In this document: positions 7,886 through 17,301 of the stretch, one piece after another | Layout: each line of letters begins with the position of its first letter | How positions within the stretch are numbered: the first letter of the stretch is position 1 | NCBI RefSeq assembly: GCF_030053345.1 | Contig: NZ_JASGBP010000001.1 | Location: 372,001 to 436,000, forward strand | DNA length: 64,000 bases | Direction: 5' to 3' | From: Flavobacterium sedimenticola | Lineage (GTDB): Bacteria > Bacteroidota > Bacteroidia > Flavobacteriales > Flavobacteriaceae | Notes under the pieces: model-generated | What the model was told of the DNA's origin: nothing | The model's input: the letters and a program-made list of their open reading frames with translations, nothing else | Databases searched by the model: none | Made by a program: the position numbers and the translations under genes

Positions 7886-9736
7886 ATGAAAATAATAGAA
7901 TTTAACAAAGTTAATAAACTCCTGATATTGATTCTTTTATTAGGCTCCATATTCAGATTTTACAAAATTGATTTTCAGAGCATTTGGTTGGATGAAATCC
8001 ATTCTATTAATGAGTCAAATCCTAACATTCGATTATTGGATTTGTATAGCGTTATTATGTCCGGTGAGCAAATGCCACCACTTTATTTTTACTCGCTGTA
8101 TTTCCTGTTTAAGATTTTTGGGTACACCACTTTTGTTGCTAGAATGTATTCAGCAATTGTTGGAATCCTGAGTATTTACGCTATTTATTTATTGGGTAAG
8201 GAAATGATTAATACCAAAGTAGGATTGATAGTTGCTTTTTTAGTAGCCATCAACCCATTCCATTTGTATTTTTCACAAGAAGTTAGACCGTATATTTTCC
8301 TGTTTCTATTTACGACGTTGGCGTTTTATTATTTAGTAAAGTTCTTAAAAACACCAAAAAGGGAAAACGCGTTACTTTATGGACTGTTAGCCGCATTGAT
8401 GCTTTATTCGCATTTCTTTGGGTTGTTTGTTTTGTTTGCCCAGTATTTGATTCTATTGTTGTTCTTGATTCTTTCCAATAAAGAGAACCGAAAAAACTTC
8501 TTTATTAATTCCTTTATTTCGGGGATATTAACACTGGTATTATTCACACCGGCCATAAAGATTCTAATCAAGGTGTCCGAGATAAAAGAGTTTTGGATTC
8601 CGGCGCCAACCCCCGAGGTGTATACATTGATATTTAAAGAGTTTTTTGGAAGCTCTGAAATGATTCTAACTATTTTAGGTCTTTTAGTAGTGCTTTATTT
8701 CGTCCGATTAGCATCTTTAAACGACACGTTGAATATAACATATGAATCTGTCATAAGCGATAAAAAAGTTTTCAGCTTTGTAATTATCGTAATTTGGATA
8801 AGTGTTGTTCTTTTAATTCCATTGATTCGATCTTATCTGTCGATTCCAATGATTGTAAACCGCTATTTTATAGCGTTGTTGCCGGGAGTATTAATTTTAC
8901 TTTCTATCTCCATCAGCCAGATTAAGAATAAAATCGTTCAAATCACGGTTGTATCATTACTGTTGGTTTTTTCCGCAACTGATACATTGATTGTCAAAAA
9001 ATATTATTCGGTTCCCAATAAGGCTCAATTTAGAGAAGCCACAGTGTTCATCAAAACCAATAGTAAGGGAAAAGAACCTGTAGTTACCAGCTTGGGTTGG
9101 TATATGCCCTTCTTTTTTAAGAACGACAAAGCGAAATTTGAGATAGTTGACAAATCGTTAGATGCATATTTAGCCGAAATGCAGCAGGACACAACCAAGA
9201 TAAAACCTTTTTGGTATATCGATGGACATGATCGAGTATATAATCCTAGTGAAAAGAGTTTGGCGTTTTTAAACGAACACTTTTATATAGAGAACAATTA
9301 TGATGGTTTCCAGGCCTGGACCAAGCATTTCATTTTATTGAAAGATGTACCAAAAACTATTGATATTTCTAAATTCAAGAAGATGGAAGAGGTTAATGGA
9401 GATCCGTTTAAATTCAATTTGGAAACGTATCAGTACGCTGATAACAAATTGACATTAACAGGTTGGGCTTATTTTGATAATCAGGATGCTAAAAAAACAG
9501 AGATTAATTTGATATTGGTAAAAGACCGTAAAGCGATCCGATTGCAGACCCAAAGAGTAATCCGAAAAGATGTAACAGAATATTTCAAAAGCAATTTTGA
9601 TCTTGACGACTCAGGATTTTCTGTAAATGCAGACACCAGTCTTGAGCCAGGGCACTATAAGGTTGCCATTTATATGGTGAATAGGGAAACGGGCAAAGAG
9701 GGCTTGACTTTGACAGACAAAACTATCGTCAAATAA
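7886..9736 (+). CDS. GT-C (family 39-like) integral membrane glycosyltransferase
   Basis: This 616-residue protein has about ten predicted transmembrane helices in residues 10-380. The first periplasmic loop carries WLDEIHSI with Asp36/Glu37, the acidic signature of ArnT/PMT-type GT-C enzymes that use polyprenyl-phosphate sugars. The last 230 residues form a soluble periplasmic domain ending in a beta-rich module (residues about 490-616) that I do not recognise. The gene begins 2 bases after the GT2 gene, and a lipoprotein gene with its own promoter follows. It probably transfers a sugar onto the surface polysaccharide or its lipid intermediate. Confidence 0.82.
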   Translation: MKIIEFNKVNKLLILILLLGSIFRFYKIDFQSIWLDEIHSINESNPNIRLLDLYSVIMSGEQMPPLYFYSLYFLFKIFGYTTFVARMYSAIVGILSIYAIYLLGKEMINTKVGLIVAFLVAINPFHLYFSQEVRPYIFLFLFTTLAFYYLVKFLKTPKRENALLYGLLAALMLYSHFFGLFVLFAQYLILLLFLILSNKENRKNFFINSFISGILTLVLFTPAIKILIKVSEIKEFWIPAPTPEVYTLIFKEFFGSSEMILTILGLLVVLYFVRLASLNDTLNITYESVISDKKVFSFVIIVIWISVVLLIPLIRSYLSIPMIVNRYFIALLPGVLILLSISISQIKNKIVQITVVSLLLVFSATDTLIVKKYYSVPNKAQFREATVFIKTNSKGKEPVVTSLGWYMPFFFKNDKAKFEIVDKSLDAYLAEMQQDTTKIKPFWYIDGHDRVYNPSEKSLAFLNEHFYIENNYDGFQAWTKHFILLKDVPKTIDISKFKKMEEVNGDPFKFNLETYQYADNKLTLTGWAYFDNQDAKKTEINLILVKDRKAIRLQTQRVIRKDVTEYFKSNFDLDDSGFSVNADTSLEPGHYKVAIYMVNRETGKEGLTLTDKTIVK

Positions 9737-9772
9737 AAAATTAGAATAATCACATTTTAACGCTTAAATTTT

Positions 9773-9780
9773 TACTTTTG
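9773..9780 (+). promoter_or_regulatory. Putative -7 box of the lipoprotein gene
   Basis: TACTTTTG fits TAnnTTTG and lies 23 bases before the ATG at 9804. No clear -33 TTG is visible. Together with the hairpin after the gene it suggests a single-gene transcription unit inside the polysaccharide locus. Confidence 0.5.
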
Positions 9781-9803
9781 CAGAGAAATATTAAATATTA
9801 AAT

Positions 9804-10370
9804 ATGAAAACTAATTTTTTTGCAGTTCTATTGGTGGTACTATCCTTAGTTTCTTGTAAAGATGATAAAAAGGAAGGCGAACAAGCATCACCTGAAGCCG
9901 AAACTCCGGAAGTAGCCGTAAAACAAAATTTTAGCGTGGAGCTTGATGTAGCGGCGTCCAAAAAAGATGATTTTACCCTCTATTACACTGAAGACAACAC
10001 CACCGCCTTTACCGGAGAATTGGCCGCATGGCGAGGAGTTCAAGGCGATGGAAAGAGAGAGACAGTAGTGTTCGATTTATCGGAAGAAAAAATTCCTACC
10101 GATATCCGTTTGGATTTTGGGATGAACAAAGAACAAGAATCGGTAACGCTTTACAGCGTGAAGATTTCATATTATGGCAACGAGATTAACTTTAAAGGGG
10201 TAGACTTTTTTAAATTTTTCATTGAAAGTAAAGACTTTAAAACAGAGTTTGATCAAGGAACCGGAGCCATTAAATTCATTAAAACCGGATCGGAATACAA
10301 AACACCGTTCTATTATCCGAGACAAGAGTTAATAGATGCTTTGAAAAAACTAACCACTGTAGCCAGTTAA
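9804..10370 (+). CDS. Lipoprotein of unknown function
   Basis: This 188-residue protein has a lipoprotein signal: a charged start, a hydrophobic core, then LVSC with the lipidated Cys at residue 19. An acidic, Glu/Pro-rich linker comes next (EGEQASPEAETPEVA). The mature domain is a probable beta-sandwich of about 145 residues that I cannot assign to a family. It has its own promoter-like box upstream and a strong terminator downstream, unlike the tightly packed glycan genes around it. It may therefore be regulated separately from them. Placement in the polysaccharide locus suggests, but does not show, a role at the cell surface. Confidence 0.85.
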   Translation: MKTNFFAVLLVVLSLVSCKDDKKEGEQASPEAETPEVAVKQNFSVELDVAASKKDDFTLYYTEDNTTAFTGELAAWRGVQGDGKRETVVFDLSEEKIPTDIRLDFGMNKEQESVTLYSVKISYYGNEINFKGVDFFKFFIESKDFKTEFDQGTGAIKFIKTGSEYKTPFYYPRQELIDALKKLTTVAS

Positions 10371-10393
10371 TGGATACAAAAGATAAAAAGGGG

Positions 10394-10432
10394 AAGCTAC
10401 AAGTTGAATGTTTTTCAATTTGTAGCTTTTTA
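10394..10432 (+). terminator. Rho-independent terminator after the lipoprotein gene
   Basis: A 14-base stem (10394-10407 with 10415-10428, one G-U pair) surrounds a short T-rich loop and runs into a T-rich tract. It is an intrinsic terminator by appearance. Confidence 0.8.
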
Positions 10433-10445
10433 ATTTTAACCTAAC

Positions 10446-11711
10446 ATGCCGAAACGCCTCTTCGATTTACTAAAAAAACAAAAACAACTCCACAACTTTG
10501 TGACCTACGGAGTCGGGCAGTTTTTCAATTTGGTTACGCCATTGCTGGTGGTGCCTTACATTGTTTCGGTCTGCACCGAGGAAGGCTACGGTAAAATAGG
10601 CGTAGGGTTGGCCATCTCGTTTTTCCTGATGGTTTTTATCGATTACGGTTCCGACATTTTGGGGGTTAAAGAAGTAGCTGTTAACAGAAACAATCCCGAA
10701 AAACTCGAAACCCTTTTTACCACGATATACACCGCCAAATTATTTCTCTTATTGATAGTATTAGCAGTAACTTGTTTGCTTATCTTTTTTGTGCCTTATT
10801 TTAACCAAGAAAAACGATTGTTTTTTTTCGGACTTCCGGTTTTGGTAGGACAGTTTATCAATCCTACATGGTTTTTACAAGGAATGGAAAATTTTAAATG
10901 GATTACCTTTTCCAACATTCTCTCTAAAGTAGTCTATGTCGCGGGGATTTTTTGGTGTATTCAACAGCCATCCGATTATGTTTATAACAATTTGTTTTGG
11001 GGTATCGGTATGATTTTGGCCAATAGTATAGCTTTTATTTACCTGTGGAAACAGTATGGTTTTTCATTTAAAAAGACGCAAAAAAGCCATATTACGTCCT
11101 ATTTGAAGTCTAACTTTTCCATGTTTGGCTCTCAAATTTTTGTGTCACTTCAAATGTATTTCCCTATCGTTTTAGTGAGTTATTTCGGCAACAATACCAT
11201 GGCGGGACAGTATAAAATTATCGATCAGATTATTGTAATTTTCAGAACCTACATTTTGTTGTTTTTCAACTTTATTTTTCCAAGGGTTTGTTATTTGTTA
11301 GAAACGTCAAAAGCAGAAGCCTTACAATTTTGGCGGAAAGCAAACGGCTTAAACTTTGGTTTCACGCTCTTATTATTACTTTTGATTTCGGGATATTCTT
11401 TCGAAATTGTCGATTACTTTAACCCGCTAAATGTAGCACACATTAGTAATCTTCTTCAAATTGCTTTACTGATACCGCTGCTTCAGAGTATAGGACAACC
11501 GTTAAAACAATTGGTACTCGGCTGGAACAAGCAAAAGATGTATACCCATACCACCATGTTTGTAACCGTAATTACGCTACTTTTAATTGTATTGTTAACA
11601 CCAAGGTTAAATGTTTTAGGGGTTTTAACCGCCTTAATCATTTCGGAAATTCTGGTTATTTCGGTCTTTATGTATGCCGTTAAAAATAAATTATTTAATA
11701 GTACAAGTTAA
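10446..11711 (+). CDS. Wzx-type oligosaccharide flippase
   Basis: This 421-residue polytopic membrane protein has about 12 predicted helices and belongs to the polysaccharide-biosynthesis/MATE-like flippase superfamily. The N-terminal VTYGVGQFFNLVTPLLVVPY segment is typical: first helix, then the Pro-rich turn. Such proteins move undecaprenyl-linked repeat units across the inner membrane. The gene begins 13 bases after the preceding terminator, and I see no good promoter box for it. A polymerase-like gene and initiating transferase in the same locus make a Wzx/Wzy pathway likely. Confidence 0.88.
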   Translation: MPKRLFDLLKKQKQLHNFVTYGVGQFFNLVTPLLVVPYIVSVCTEEGYGKIGVGLAISFFLMVFIDYGSDILGVKEVAVNRNNPEKLETLFTTIYTAKLFLLLIVLAVTCLLIFFVPYFNQEKRLFFFGLPVLVGQFINPTWFLQGMENFKWITFSNILSKVVYVAGIFWCIQQPSDYVYNNLFWGIGMILANSIAFIYLWKQYGFSFKKTQKSHITSYLKSNFSMFGSQIFVSLQMYFPIVLVSYFGNNTMAGQYKIIDQIIVIFRTYILLFFNFIFPRVCYLLETSKAEALQFWRKANGLNFGFTLLLLLLISGYSFEIVDYFNPLNVAHISNLLQIALLIPLLQSIGQPLKQLVLGWNKQKMYTHTTMFVTVITLLLIVLLTPRLNVLGVLTALIISEILVISVFMYAVKNKLFNSTS

Positions 11712-11721
11712 AAAACAATCG

Positions 11722-11729
11722 TATTTTTG
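11722..11729 (+). promoter_or_regulatory. Putative -7 box before the acyltransferase gene
   Basis: TATTTTTG fits TAnnTTTG and lies 25 bases upstream of the ATG at 11755. No -33 TTG at the right distance is seen. Confidence 0.4.
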
Positions 11730-11754
11730 GACATTCCAGTGAAAAATCTCTCTA

Positions 11755-12432
11755 ATGCTAAAAGCACTGTTTCAAAAATTATTGATAAGGTCGGGAAAAA
11801 ATTATCAGATTGATGCCAGAATTCCCAATGCCCTTTTTTATCATATTTTATTCAAAAGAGGATGCATGCTTTTAAGAGGGTTTTTCAAAACCGGAAGAAA
11901 AGTTTTTGTAGGCAGTAATACGACTATTCTGAATCCACGCAATATCCGTTTCGGAAAAAATGTAACCATCGAAAAAAACACGATAATTGATGGCTTCGCA
12001 TCTGAGAGAATCGTGTTGGGCGATTGCGTTAAAATCGGCGCTTTTTCTACTTTAACAACCACCAGCCATTTTTCTAAATACGGGAAAGGACTAAAAATGG
12101 GTCATCATTCGGCCATTGGCGATTACACCCATTTTGGTGCTGCCGGAGGTATTAAGATTGGGAATGACGTGATCATGGGTTCTTACATCTCGTTTCATTC
12201 CGAAAATCATAATTTCAGCGATACCACTAAGCTTATTCGTGAGCAAGGGGTTAGTTCCAAAGGCATTGTTTTAGGAAATAATATTTGGGTCGGCGCGAAG
12301 GTAACTTTTTTGGACGGTTGTGTAGTGGGAAACAATTCGGTTGTGGCGGCAGGAGCTGTGGTCAACGGCGTATTCCCCGATAATGTTGTGATTGGCGGTG
12401 TGCCGGCTAAAGTGTTAAAAACAATAGGATAA
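11755..12432 (+). CDS. Hexapeptide-repeat acyltransferase
   Basis: This 225-residue protein has left-handed beta-helix hexapeptide repeats from about residue 58 to the end (for example NPRNIRFGKNVTIEKNTII and GNNIWVGAKVTFLDGC). It ends with the IGGVPAKVLK signature seen in WcaF/WbbJ-type O-acetyltransferases. A substrate-loop histidine is visible in SFHSENHNFSD. It probably O-acetylates a sugar of the polysaccharide using acetyl-CoA in the cytoplasm. Its stop and the polymerase start overlap in TAATG. Confidence 0.88.
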   Translation: MLKALFQKLLIRSGKNYQIDARIPNALFYHILFKRGCMLLRGFFKTGRKVFVGSNTTILNPRNIRFGKNVTIEKNTIIDGFASERIVLGDCVKIGAFSTLTTTSHFSKYGKGLKMGHHSAIGDYTHFGAAGGIKIGNDVIMGSYISFHSENHNFSDTTKLIREQGVSSKGIVLGNNIWVGAKVTFLDGCVVGNNSVVAAGAVVNGVFPDNVVIGGVPAKVLKTIG

Positions 12433-13682
12433 TGGCTTTAGTGATTAAAAAAACACTGTTGTACCAGTTGCTCTTTGCTAGTTGTGTGGCCGTGCCGTAC
12501 ATCAACAATTACGAGTTAACTTTTGCGGTTTGGTCTTTAACAACACTACTTACGCTTCAAAGTAAATATTCTTGGGGTATTACTAAGCAATTACTTTGCT
12601 ACGGTGCCATATTGCTGATTGCGGCTGTGGTGCTGTTGTTTAAAGAGTATGAAAGATATTACATCATCAGAGATTTCACGTATATCGCAAAGCCCATACT
12701 GGGATTACTTATTGGTTATCAGCTCTGTAAACGAATCCCTCATTTGGCCATACAAACGGTAGCTCATACGGCTTTTTTCTTGGCCTTAATTCACTTTTTT
12801 TTAGTGTTTAGAGGATTTGTATTCTTCAAAGCAAGCAGTATTAATGACTTGAGATACTACGCCGGATATTTTAGTGATTACGAAATTTATGCGTTAATTA
12901 TATTGATTTTTCATCAAAAGTTCGAACTCCACTTTACCAAAAAAAGAGTGAGAATCTACATTATCGCTGTGGCATTGTCCTCTTTTTTATACTTGTCTCG
13001 TACCAATTTCATACAGTTCTTTATCCTCTTTTTTGCTTTAAAAGGGTATTTCGTACTCAACAGAAGGCTGATTATCGTGGTGGCCTCTATTGTTATTGTC
13101 AGCAGTATCGGATACTCTGCTATTCTGTATATCAATCCCAAAAGAAACGGCCCGGGCTTGGAAGCCTTTTTGTATAAAATAAAAGTAGCACCTATTGAAC
13201 CGTTCAAAACCAAAATCAACCGGGGTGATTGGAAAGATTTTAACGACAATTATCGTTCCCATGAAAACATTATAACGGCACGGCAAGTGACTCGTGAAGG
13301 CAAGTACTCTGTGCTATTCGGACAAGGTTTGGGCTCCAAAGTAGACTTGAAGCAAAAAATATGGTTGAGCGACATGTTCTTGCGATACATTTCCATTCTC
13401 CATAACGGGTTTATGACGGTCTTTTTAAAATCGGGATTACTGGGCGTAGCCTTTTTATTGGCGTCTATATTTTTTCTTTTTAAAAATCCGAAATCCGAAA
13501 TTCCGATGGTTAAACAAATCAATTATTTGATGGTTGGCTCCGGACTTTTCATGTTTGTTTCGTGTTGGGTTTTTATGGGCTTTTATTTCACGGCCGATAC
13601 GAAGTCGATTTTTTTAGGCTTTATAATCTGTTTCCGTGAAATCCTAATCAAACAGCACCAAAATTCGACACCGCATGATTAA
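12432..13682 (+). CDS. Wzy-like O-antigen/polysaccharide polymerase
   Basis: This 416-residue membrane protein has roughly ten predicted helices and one large hydrophilic loop at about residues 240-320. That loop includes an Arg-rich NDNYRSHENIITARQ segment and GQGLGSKV. Wzy polymerases and O-antigen ligases share this layout, with a periplasmic loop carrying essential Arg residues. It overlaps the upstream acyltransferase by one base and the downstream GT4 gene by 8 bases. A second protein of this class lies at 15943, so one may be a polymerase and the other a ligase. Which is which cannot be decided from sequence alone. Confidence 0.72.
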   Translation: MALVIKKTLLYQLLFASCVAVPYINNYELTFAVWSLTTLLTLQSKYSWGITKQLLCYGAILLIAAVVLLFKEYERYYIIRDFTYIAKPILGLLIGYQLCKRIPHLAIQTVAHTAFFLALIHFFLVFRGFVFFKASSINDLRYYAGYFSDYEIYALIILIFHQKFELHFTKKRVRIYIIAVALSSFLYLSRTNFIQFFILFFALKGYFVLNRRLIIVVASIVIVSSIGYSAILYINPKRNGPGLEAFLYKIKVAPIEPFKTKINRGDWKDFNDNYRSHENIITARQVTREGKYSVLFGQGLGSKVDLKQKIWLSDMFLRYISILHNGFMTVFLKSGLLGVAFLLASIFFLFKNPKSEIPMVKQINYLMVGSGLFMFVSCWVFMGFYFTADTKSIFLGFIICFREILIKQHQNSTPHD

Positions 13683-14820
13683 TATTCTATTTATCCATCA
13701 ATCGGCCGAATTATACGGTTCAGACAGAACCTTGCTGCTGCTGCTAACCAAACTTGACAAATCCCGTTTCCATCCGGTCGTGGTTTTGCCCGAAACCGGC
13801 CCGTTACAAGCGGAACTCGAAAAGCAAAATATTAAAGTGGTGATTGCGCCTGTACTCAAGCTCTATCGCAAAATGTTTACCATTAAAAACATAGCGCTTT
13901 TTTTGAAACAGGTAAGAAGTGCTTTAAAAACACTTAAAGAATTAGATAAAACCTATCATTTCGATATCATTTATTCGAATACGTTAGCCGTGTTATTGGG
14001 AATGATCTACGCCAAAAAATCAGGCAAGAAACACCTTTGGCATGTTCACGAGATTATTGTCCATCCGAGATTAATTGCCCAAACTTTTCCGAAACTTTTA
14101 AAAAAGTATGCCAATACTGTCGTGTGTAATTCTAACGCGACCAGGCAAAATTTGGTAGCCAGAATACCGGACTTGGCCGGTAAAACAGTGGTCATTCATA
14201 ACGGGTTATCGCCACGTAAAAAGGAGTTTATAAAAGTCGACAAATCACAACTGGGATTCAGAGAAAGGGATATTATTATCACCCTAATCGGCAGAATCAG
14301 CCGTTTAAAAGGGCACAAGTTATTACTTGAAATGTATATTAACCATCTTGCAAACAAGGAGAATATCAAATTGCTCTTTATTGGTTCGCCGGTTCCCGGT
14401 CAAGAGTATTATTTGGAAGAGATTGAGCAACTCATTCACACGCACCATTTAGGAGATGATGTTAAGATTTTACCGTTTACCAAAGAACTGGACGCATTCT
14501 TTGAAGTGTCGGACATTATTGTGGTGCCGTCTACAGAAGCCGAATCCTTTGGGTTAGTGGCTTTAGAAGCCATGTTATCTCATAAACCGGTGATTGGCTC
14601 TAATCATGGCGGTTTAACCGAAATCATTGCAGACAATGAAACCGGATTTTTGGTGACTCCTAATGATTCCAAGGCACTTGCCAAAGCCATTCAAAAATTA
14701 ACAGAGAATGAGAAATTACGGATGGAGTTTGGTGAAAAAGGGTATCAAAGAGCGGTAAGCGAGTTCTCAGAGGAACGCTATTTGAATCAGTTTGAAACAT
14801 TGTTCGAAAGGATGCGATAA
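13675..14820 (+). CDS. Family 4 glycosyltransferase
   Basis: This 381-residue GT-B enzyme has an N-terminal acceptor domain (IHQSAELYGSDRTLLLLL) and a C-terminal nucleotide-sugar domain. The latter shows GRISRLKGHKLL at about residue 204 and the E-x7-E type motif PSTEAESFGLVALEAM at about 283-298. These are hallmarks of retaining GT4 transferases that extend lipid-linked glycans at the cytoplasmic face. It overlaps the polymerase gene by 8 bases. The sugar specificity cannot be inferred. Confidence 0.92.
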   Translation: MINILFIHQSAELYGSDRTLLLLLTKLDKSRFHPVVVLPETGPLQAELEKQNIKVVIAPVLKLYRKMFTIKNIALFLKQVRSALKTLKELDKTYHFDIIYSNTLAVLLGMIYAKKSGKKHLWHVHEIIVHPRLIAQTFPKLLKKYANTVVCNSNATRQNLVARIPDLAGKTVVIHNGLSPRKKEFIKVDKSQLGFRERDIIITLIGRISRLKGHKLLLEMYINHLANKENIKLLFIGSPVPGQEYYLEEIEQLIHTHHLGDDVKILPFTKELDAFFEVSDIIVVPSTEAESFGLVALEAMLSHKPVIGSNHGGLTEIIADNETGFLVTPNDSKALAKAIQKLTENEKLRMEFGEKGYQRAVSEFSEERYLNQFETLFERMR

Positions 14821-14864
14821 GACTTTTCAAGAACGATTCTTTTTTCTAAACTGTTTTATTTCCT

Positions 14865-14872
14865 TATTTTTG
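14865..14872 (+). promoter_or_regulatory. Putative -7 box before the DUF1972-type glycosyltransferase
   Basis: TATTTTTG fits TAnnTTTG, 22 bases before the ATG at 14895. A TTG at the expected -33 distance is absent. Confidence 0.4.
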
Positions 14873-14894
14873 GCACTGAAAAAGAAAAAACTTC

Positions 14895-16001
14895 ATGAAA
14901 ATAGCCATACTTGGAACCCGTGGTGTGCCGAATTATTACGGAGGCTTTGAACAATTTGCCGAATTTTTTTCGGTGTATCTGGTACAAAAAGGGCACGAAG
15001 TATATTGCTATAATTCACATGATCATCCGTTTCAGGAGAAATCGTTTCACGGAGTACACATTTTGCATCAATACGATCCTGAGTACAAATTGGGCACTTT
15101 CGGTCAGTTTATTTACGACTACAATTGTATCAGAGACGCTCGCAAAAGAAATTTTGATATCATTTTACAATTGGGTTACACCAGCAATTCCATTTGGTAT
15201 TTTTTATTGCCCAAAAAATCAATCATCATTACCAACATGGATGGGTTGGAGTGGAAAAGAACCAAGTATTCAAAGCCGGTTCAACAATTTTTAAAATTTG
15301 CTGAAAGATTAGCGGCCAACAGTAGTGATTTTTTAGTTTCAGATTCTTTGGGAATTAAGAAGTTCTTGCTCGAAAAATATAAAAAAGAATCAACCTACAT
15401 TGCCTACGGCGCTTATCCTTTTGATAGCCCGAACGAATCCATTTTGCAAGAGTATCAAGTCGAAAGGGAAAAGTTCAATATGATTATGGCGCGTTTTGAA
15501 CCCGAAAATAATTTGGATATGGTCTTAGAAGGCGTGGCCATGAATGAGGACAAAACCCCTATTTTAGTGATTGGCAAACACCACACAAAATATGGCGAGT
15601 ATCTGAAAAATAAGTTTAAAAATTACAGTCATATTCGCTTTATCGGTGGACTTTACAACTTAGAACACCTCAATAATTTGAGGTATTATTCCAATCTGTA
15701 TTTTCACGGTCATTCTGTAGGCGGCACCAATCCGTCTCTTTTGGAGGCTATGGCTTCCAAGGCATTGGTTATTGCTCACAACAACGACTTCAATAGAGGA
15801 ATTTTAAAAGATAACGGGTACTATTTTTCCAACCCCGAAGAAGTAAAAAATATTCTGAATACTATCAAAAAAAATGATAACTTGCATTTGGTTCAAAATA
15901 ACTTTGATGCCATTGTCAATGACTTTAACTGGGAAAAAATAAATGGTGAATATTTACAACTCTTCGAAGAATGCTATTCAAAGTCTGATAAAAGAAAATA
16001 A
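14895..16001 (+). CDS. GT4 glycosyltransferase with DUF1972-type N-terminus
   Basis: This 368-residue GT-B protein begins MKIAILGTRGVPNYYGGFEQ, the hallmark of DUF1972 glycosyltransferases often annotated as rhamnosyltransferases. The C-terminal donor domain includes GHSVGGTNPSLLEAMA near residue 278, equivalent to the GT4 nucleotide-sugar motif. Co-location with rfbACD makes dTDP-rhamnose a plausible donor, but this is inference. Its last 59 bases overlap the annotated start of the next membrane protein. Confidence 0.9.
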   Translation: MKIAILGTRGVPNYYGGFEQFAEFFSVYLVQKGHEVYCYNSHDHPFQEKSFHGVHILHQYDPEYKLGTFGQFIYDYNCIRDARKRNFDIILQLGYTSNSIWYFLLPKKSIIITNMDGLEWKRTKYSKPVQQFLKFAERLAANSSDFLVSDSLGIKKFLLEKYKKESTYIAYGAYPFDSPNESILQEYQVEREKFNMIMARFEPENNLDMVLEGVAMNEDKTPILVIGKHHTKYGEYLKNKFKNYSHIRFIGGLYNLEHLNNLRYYSNLYFHGHSVGGTNPSLLEAMASKALVIAHNNDFNRGILKDNGYYFSNPEEVKNILNTIKKNDNLHLVQNNFDAIVNDFNWEKINGEYLQLFEECYSKSDKRK

Positions 16002-17295
16002 AACCAACACTTCTTTTATTCCCACCATTTTACTTTTAGTTACGATTCCGTTGAGTTATGCGATTAACAATATCGCTTTAGGGTTGTTTGTGTTGTTTGC
16101 CATTTTGGGTGTTAAGAAAACGAATATCAAGGTTCGTTTCCCGATACTTCTGCCTATTCTGTTGTATGTTTTAATGGCGGTTTCTTATTTTTGGTCTATT
16201 GATCAACCCGCCACTTTATCGGCGCTTTCCAAAGAAGTTTCGTTACTGCTCATTCCTTTGGCGTTTATTGTTTTTAAAGATTTTACCCCTGTTCAAAAGC
16301 AAAAAATAATACAGTACTACAGTTATGCCATGGTTTGTTTTGCCATTTATTTTTTGGTCAGAGCAGTCATTAGGTATTTTATCAGCGGAGATTCGAGAGT
16401 ATTTTTTTATCACGGGGAAGATTACATAGACTTTGGTTTGGTGCCTAAACTTTTAAATGCCATTCACGTTTCTGTTTTTACAGGAGTGGCGTTTTTTTAT
16501 TTTTTGACCAAATCGGTTAAGACTAAAGTTGATGTTTTCCTTAGCCTCCTTTTGTTTGGGTTTATGGTATTGTTGTCTTCCAAAAACATCTTGCTTTCGG
16601 TTGTTTTTTTAATCCTGATTTATGTGATTTTCTTCACCAAAACGAGCTACAAGATGCGGTTGAGAAACTTACTCATTATGATAACTTTGGTTGGAGTTGT
16701 TTTTTCTTTCGGAAAAATCAAAAACAGATTGCAACATGAGTTTCAAACAAACTCCGATAAAAGCATCAGCGCTAACGTACTAGAAGGAGTGCCGGCCGGA
16801 GTTCACTATGTCAGTATAGCAGAGGCGTGGTCTAATCCCAAGTTTACCCCTAATGACTATTTCACCGGAACCGCATTCAGAGTATATCAATTCCGAGTTT
16901 TTTGCGAATTGGTAAACGAGGAAGAGGTGTTTTGGAACGGATTCGGACTCAATGCGTCTTATCCTAAAATTGAAGAAAAAGCCAAATTTTATAATTTATT
17001 TTTAGGCAGCAACGAAAACGAAGGCTATCAAAACAAAAATTTCCATAACCAATATGTTCAAAATTTCGCGGAATTAGGCGTTTTTGGCTTTTTGTTATTG
17101 TTATTATTATTGGTTGGGAACGTTAAAAATGCATTACAATCTAAAGATTTTGTCCATTTTGCTTTCTCATTTCTGATGATAAGTTTATTTTTGACGGAAT
17201 CATTTTTATGGAGACAACGCGGCGTGGTGTTTTTTACGCTATTGTATTGTCTTTTTAATTCCGGAACCTTAACAAAAGGTTCCCAACCTGACTAA
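15943..17295 (+). CDS. O-antigen ligase/polymerase family membrane protein
   Basis: This 450-residue polytopic membrane protein has about ten helices. The large periplasmic loop (about residues 270-375) includes FTGTAFRVYQFRVF and NKNFHNQYVQNFAELGVFGF. The conserved Arg and His of the latter resemble the Wzy_C/WaaL signature H-x(2)-(Y/F)-x-(Q/N)-x(3)-E-x-G. It probably ligates or polymerises the surface glycan in the periplasm. The ATG at 15943 lies 59 bases inside the previous gene. No in-frame ATG occurs between the overlap and the first helix, so this start or an unusual later one is used. Confidence 0.82.
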   Translation: MVNIYNSSKNAIQSLIKENKTNTSFIPTILLLVTIPLSYAINNIALGLFVLFAILGVKKTNIKVRFPILLPILLYVLMAVSYFWSIDQPATLSALSKEVSLLLIPLAFIVFKDFTPVQKQKIIQYYSYAMVCFAIYFLVRAVIRYFISGDSRVFFYHGEDYIDFGLVPKLLNAIHVSVFTGVAFFYFLTKSVKTKVDVFLSLLLFGFMVLLSSKNILLSVVFLILIYVIFFTKTSYKMRLRNLLIMITLVGVVFSFGKIKNRLQHEFQTNSDKSISANVLEGVPAGVHYVSIAEAWSNPKFTPNDYFTGTAFRVYQFRVFCELVNEEEVFWNGFGLNASYPKIEEKAKFYNLFLGSNENEGYQNKNFHNQYVQNFAELGVFGFLLLLLLLVGNVKNALQSKDFVHFAFSFLMISLFLTESFLWRQRGVVFFTLLYCLFNSGTLTKGSQPD

Positions 17296-17301
17296 TTGCT
17301 T

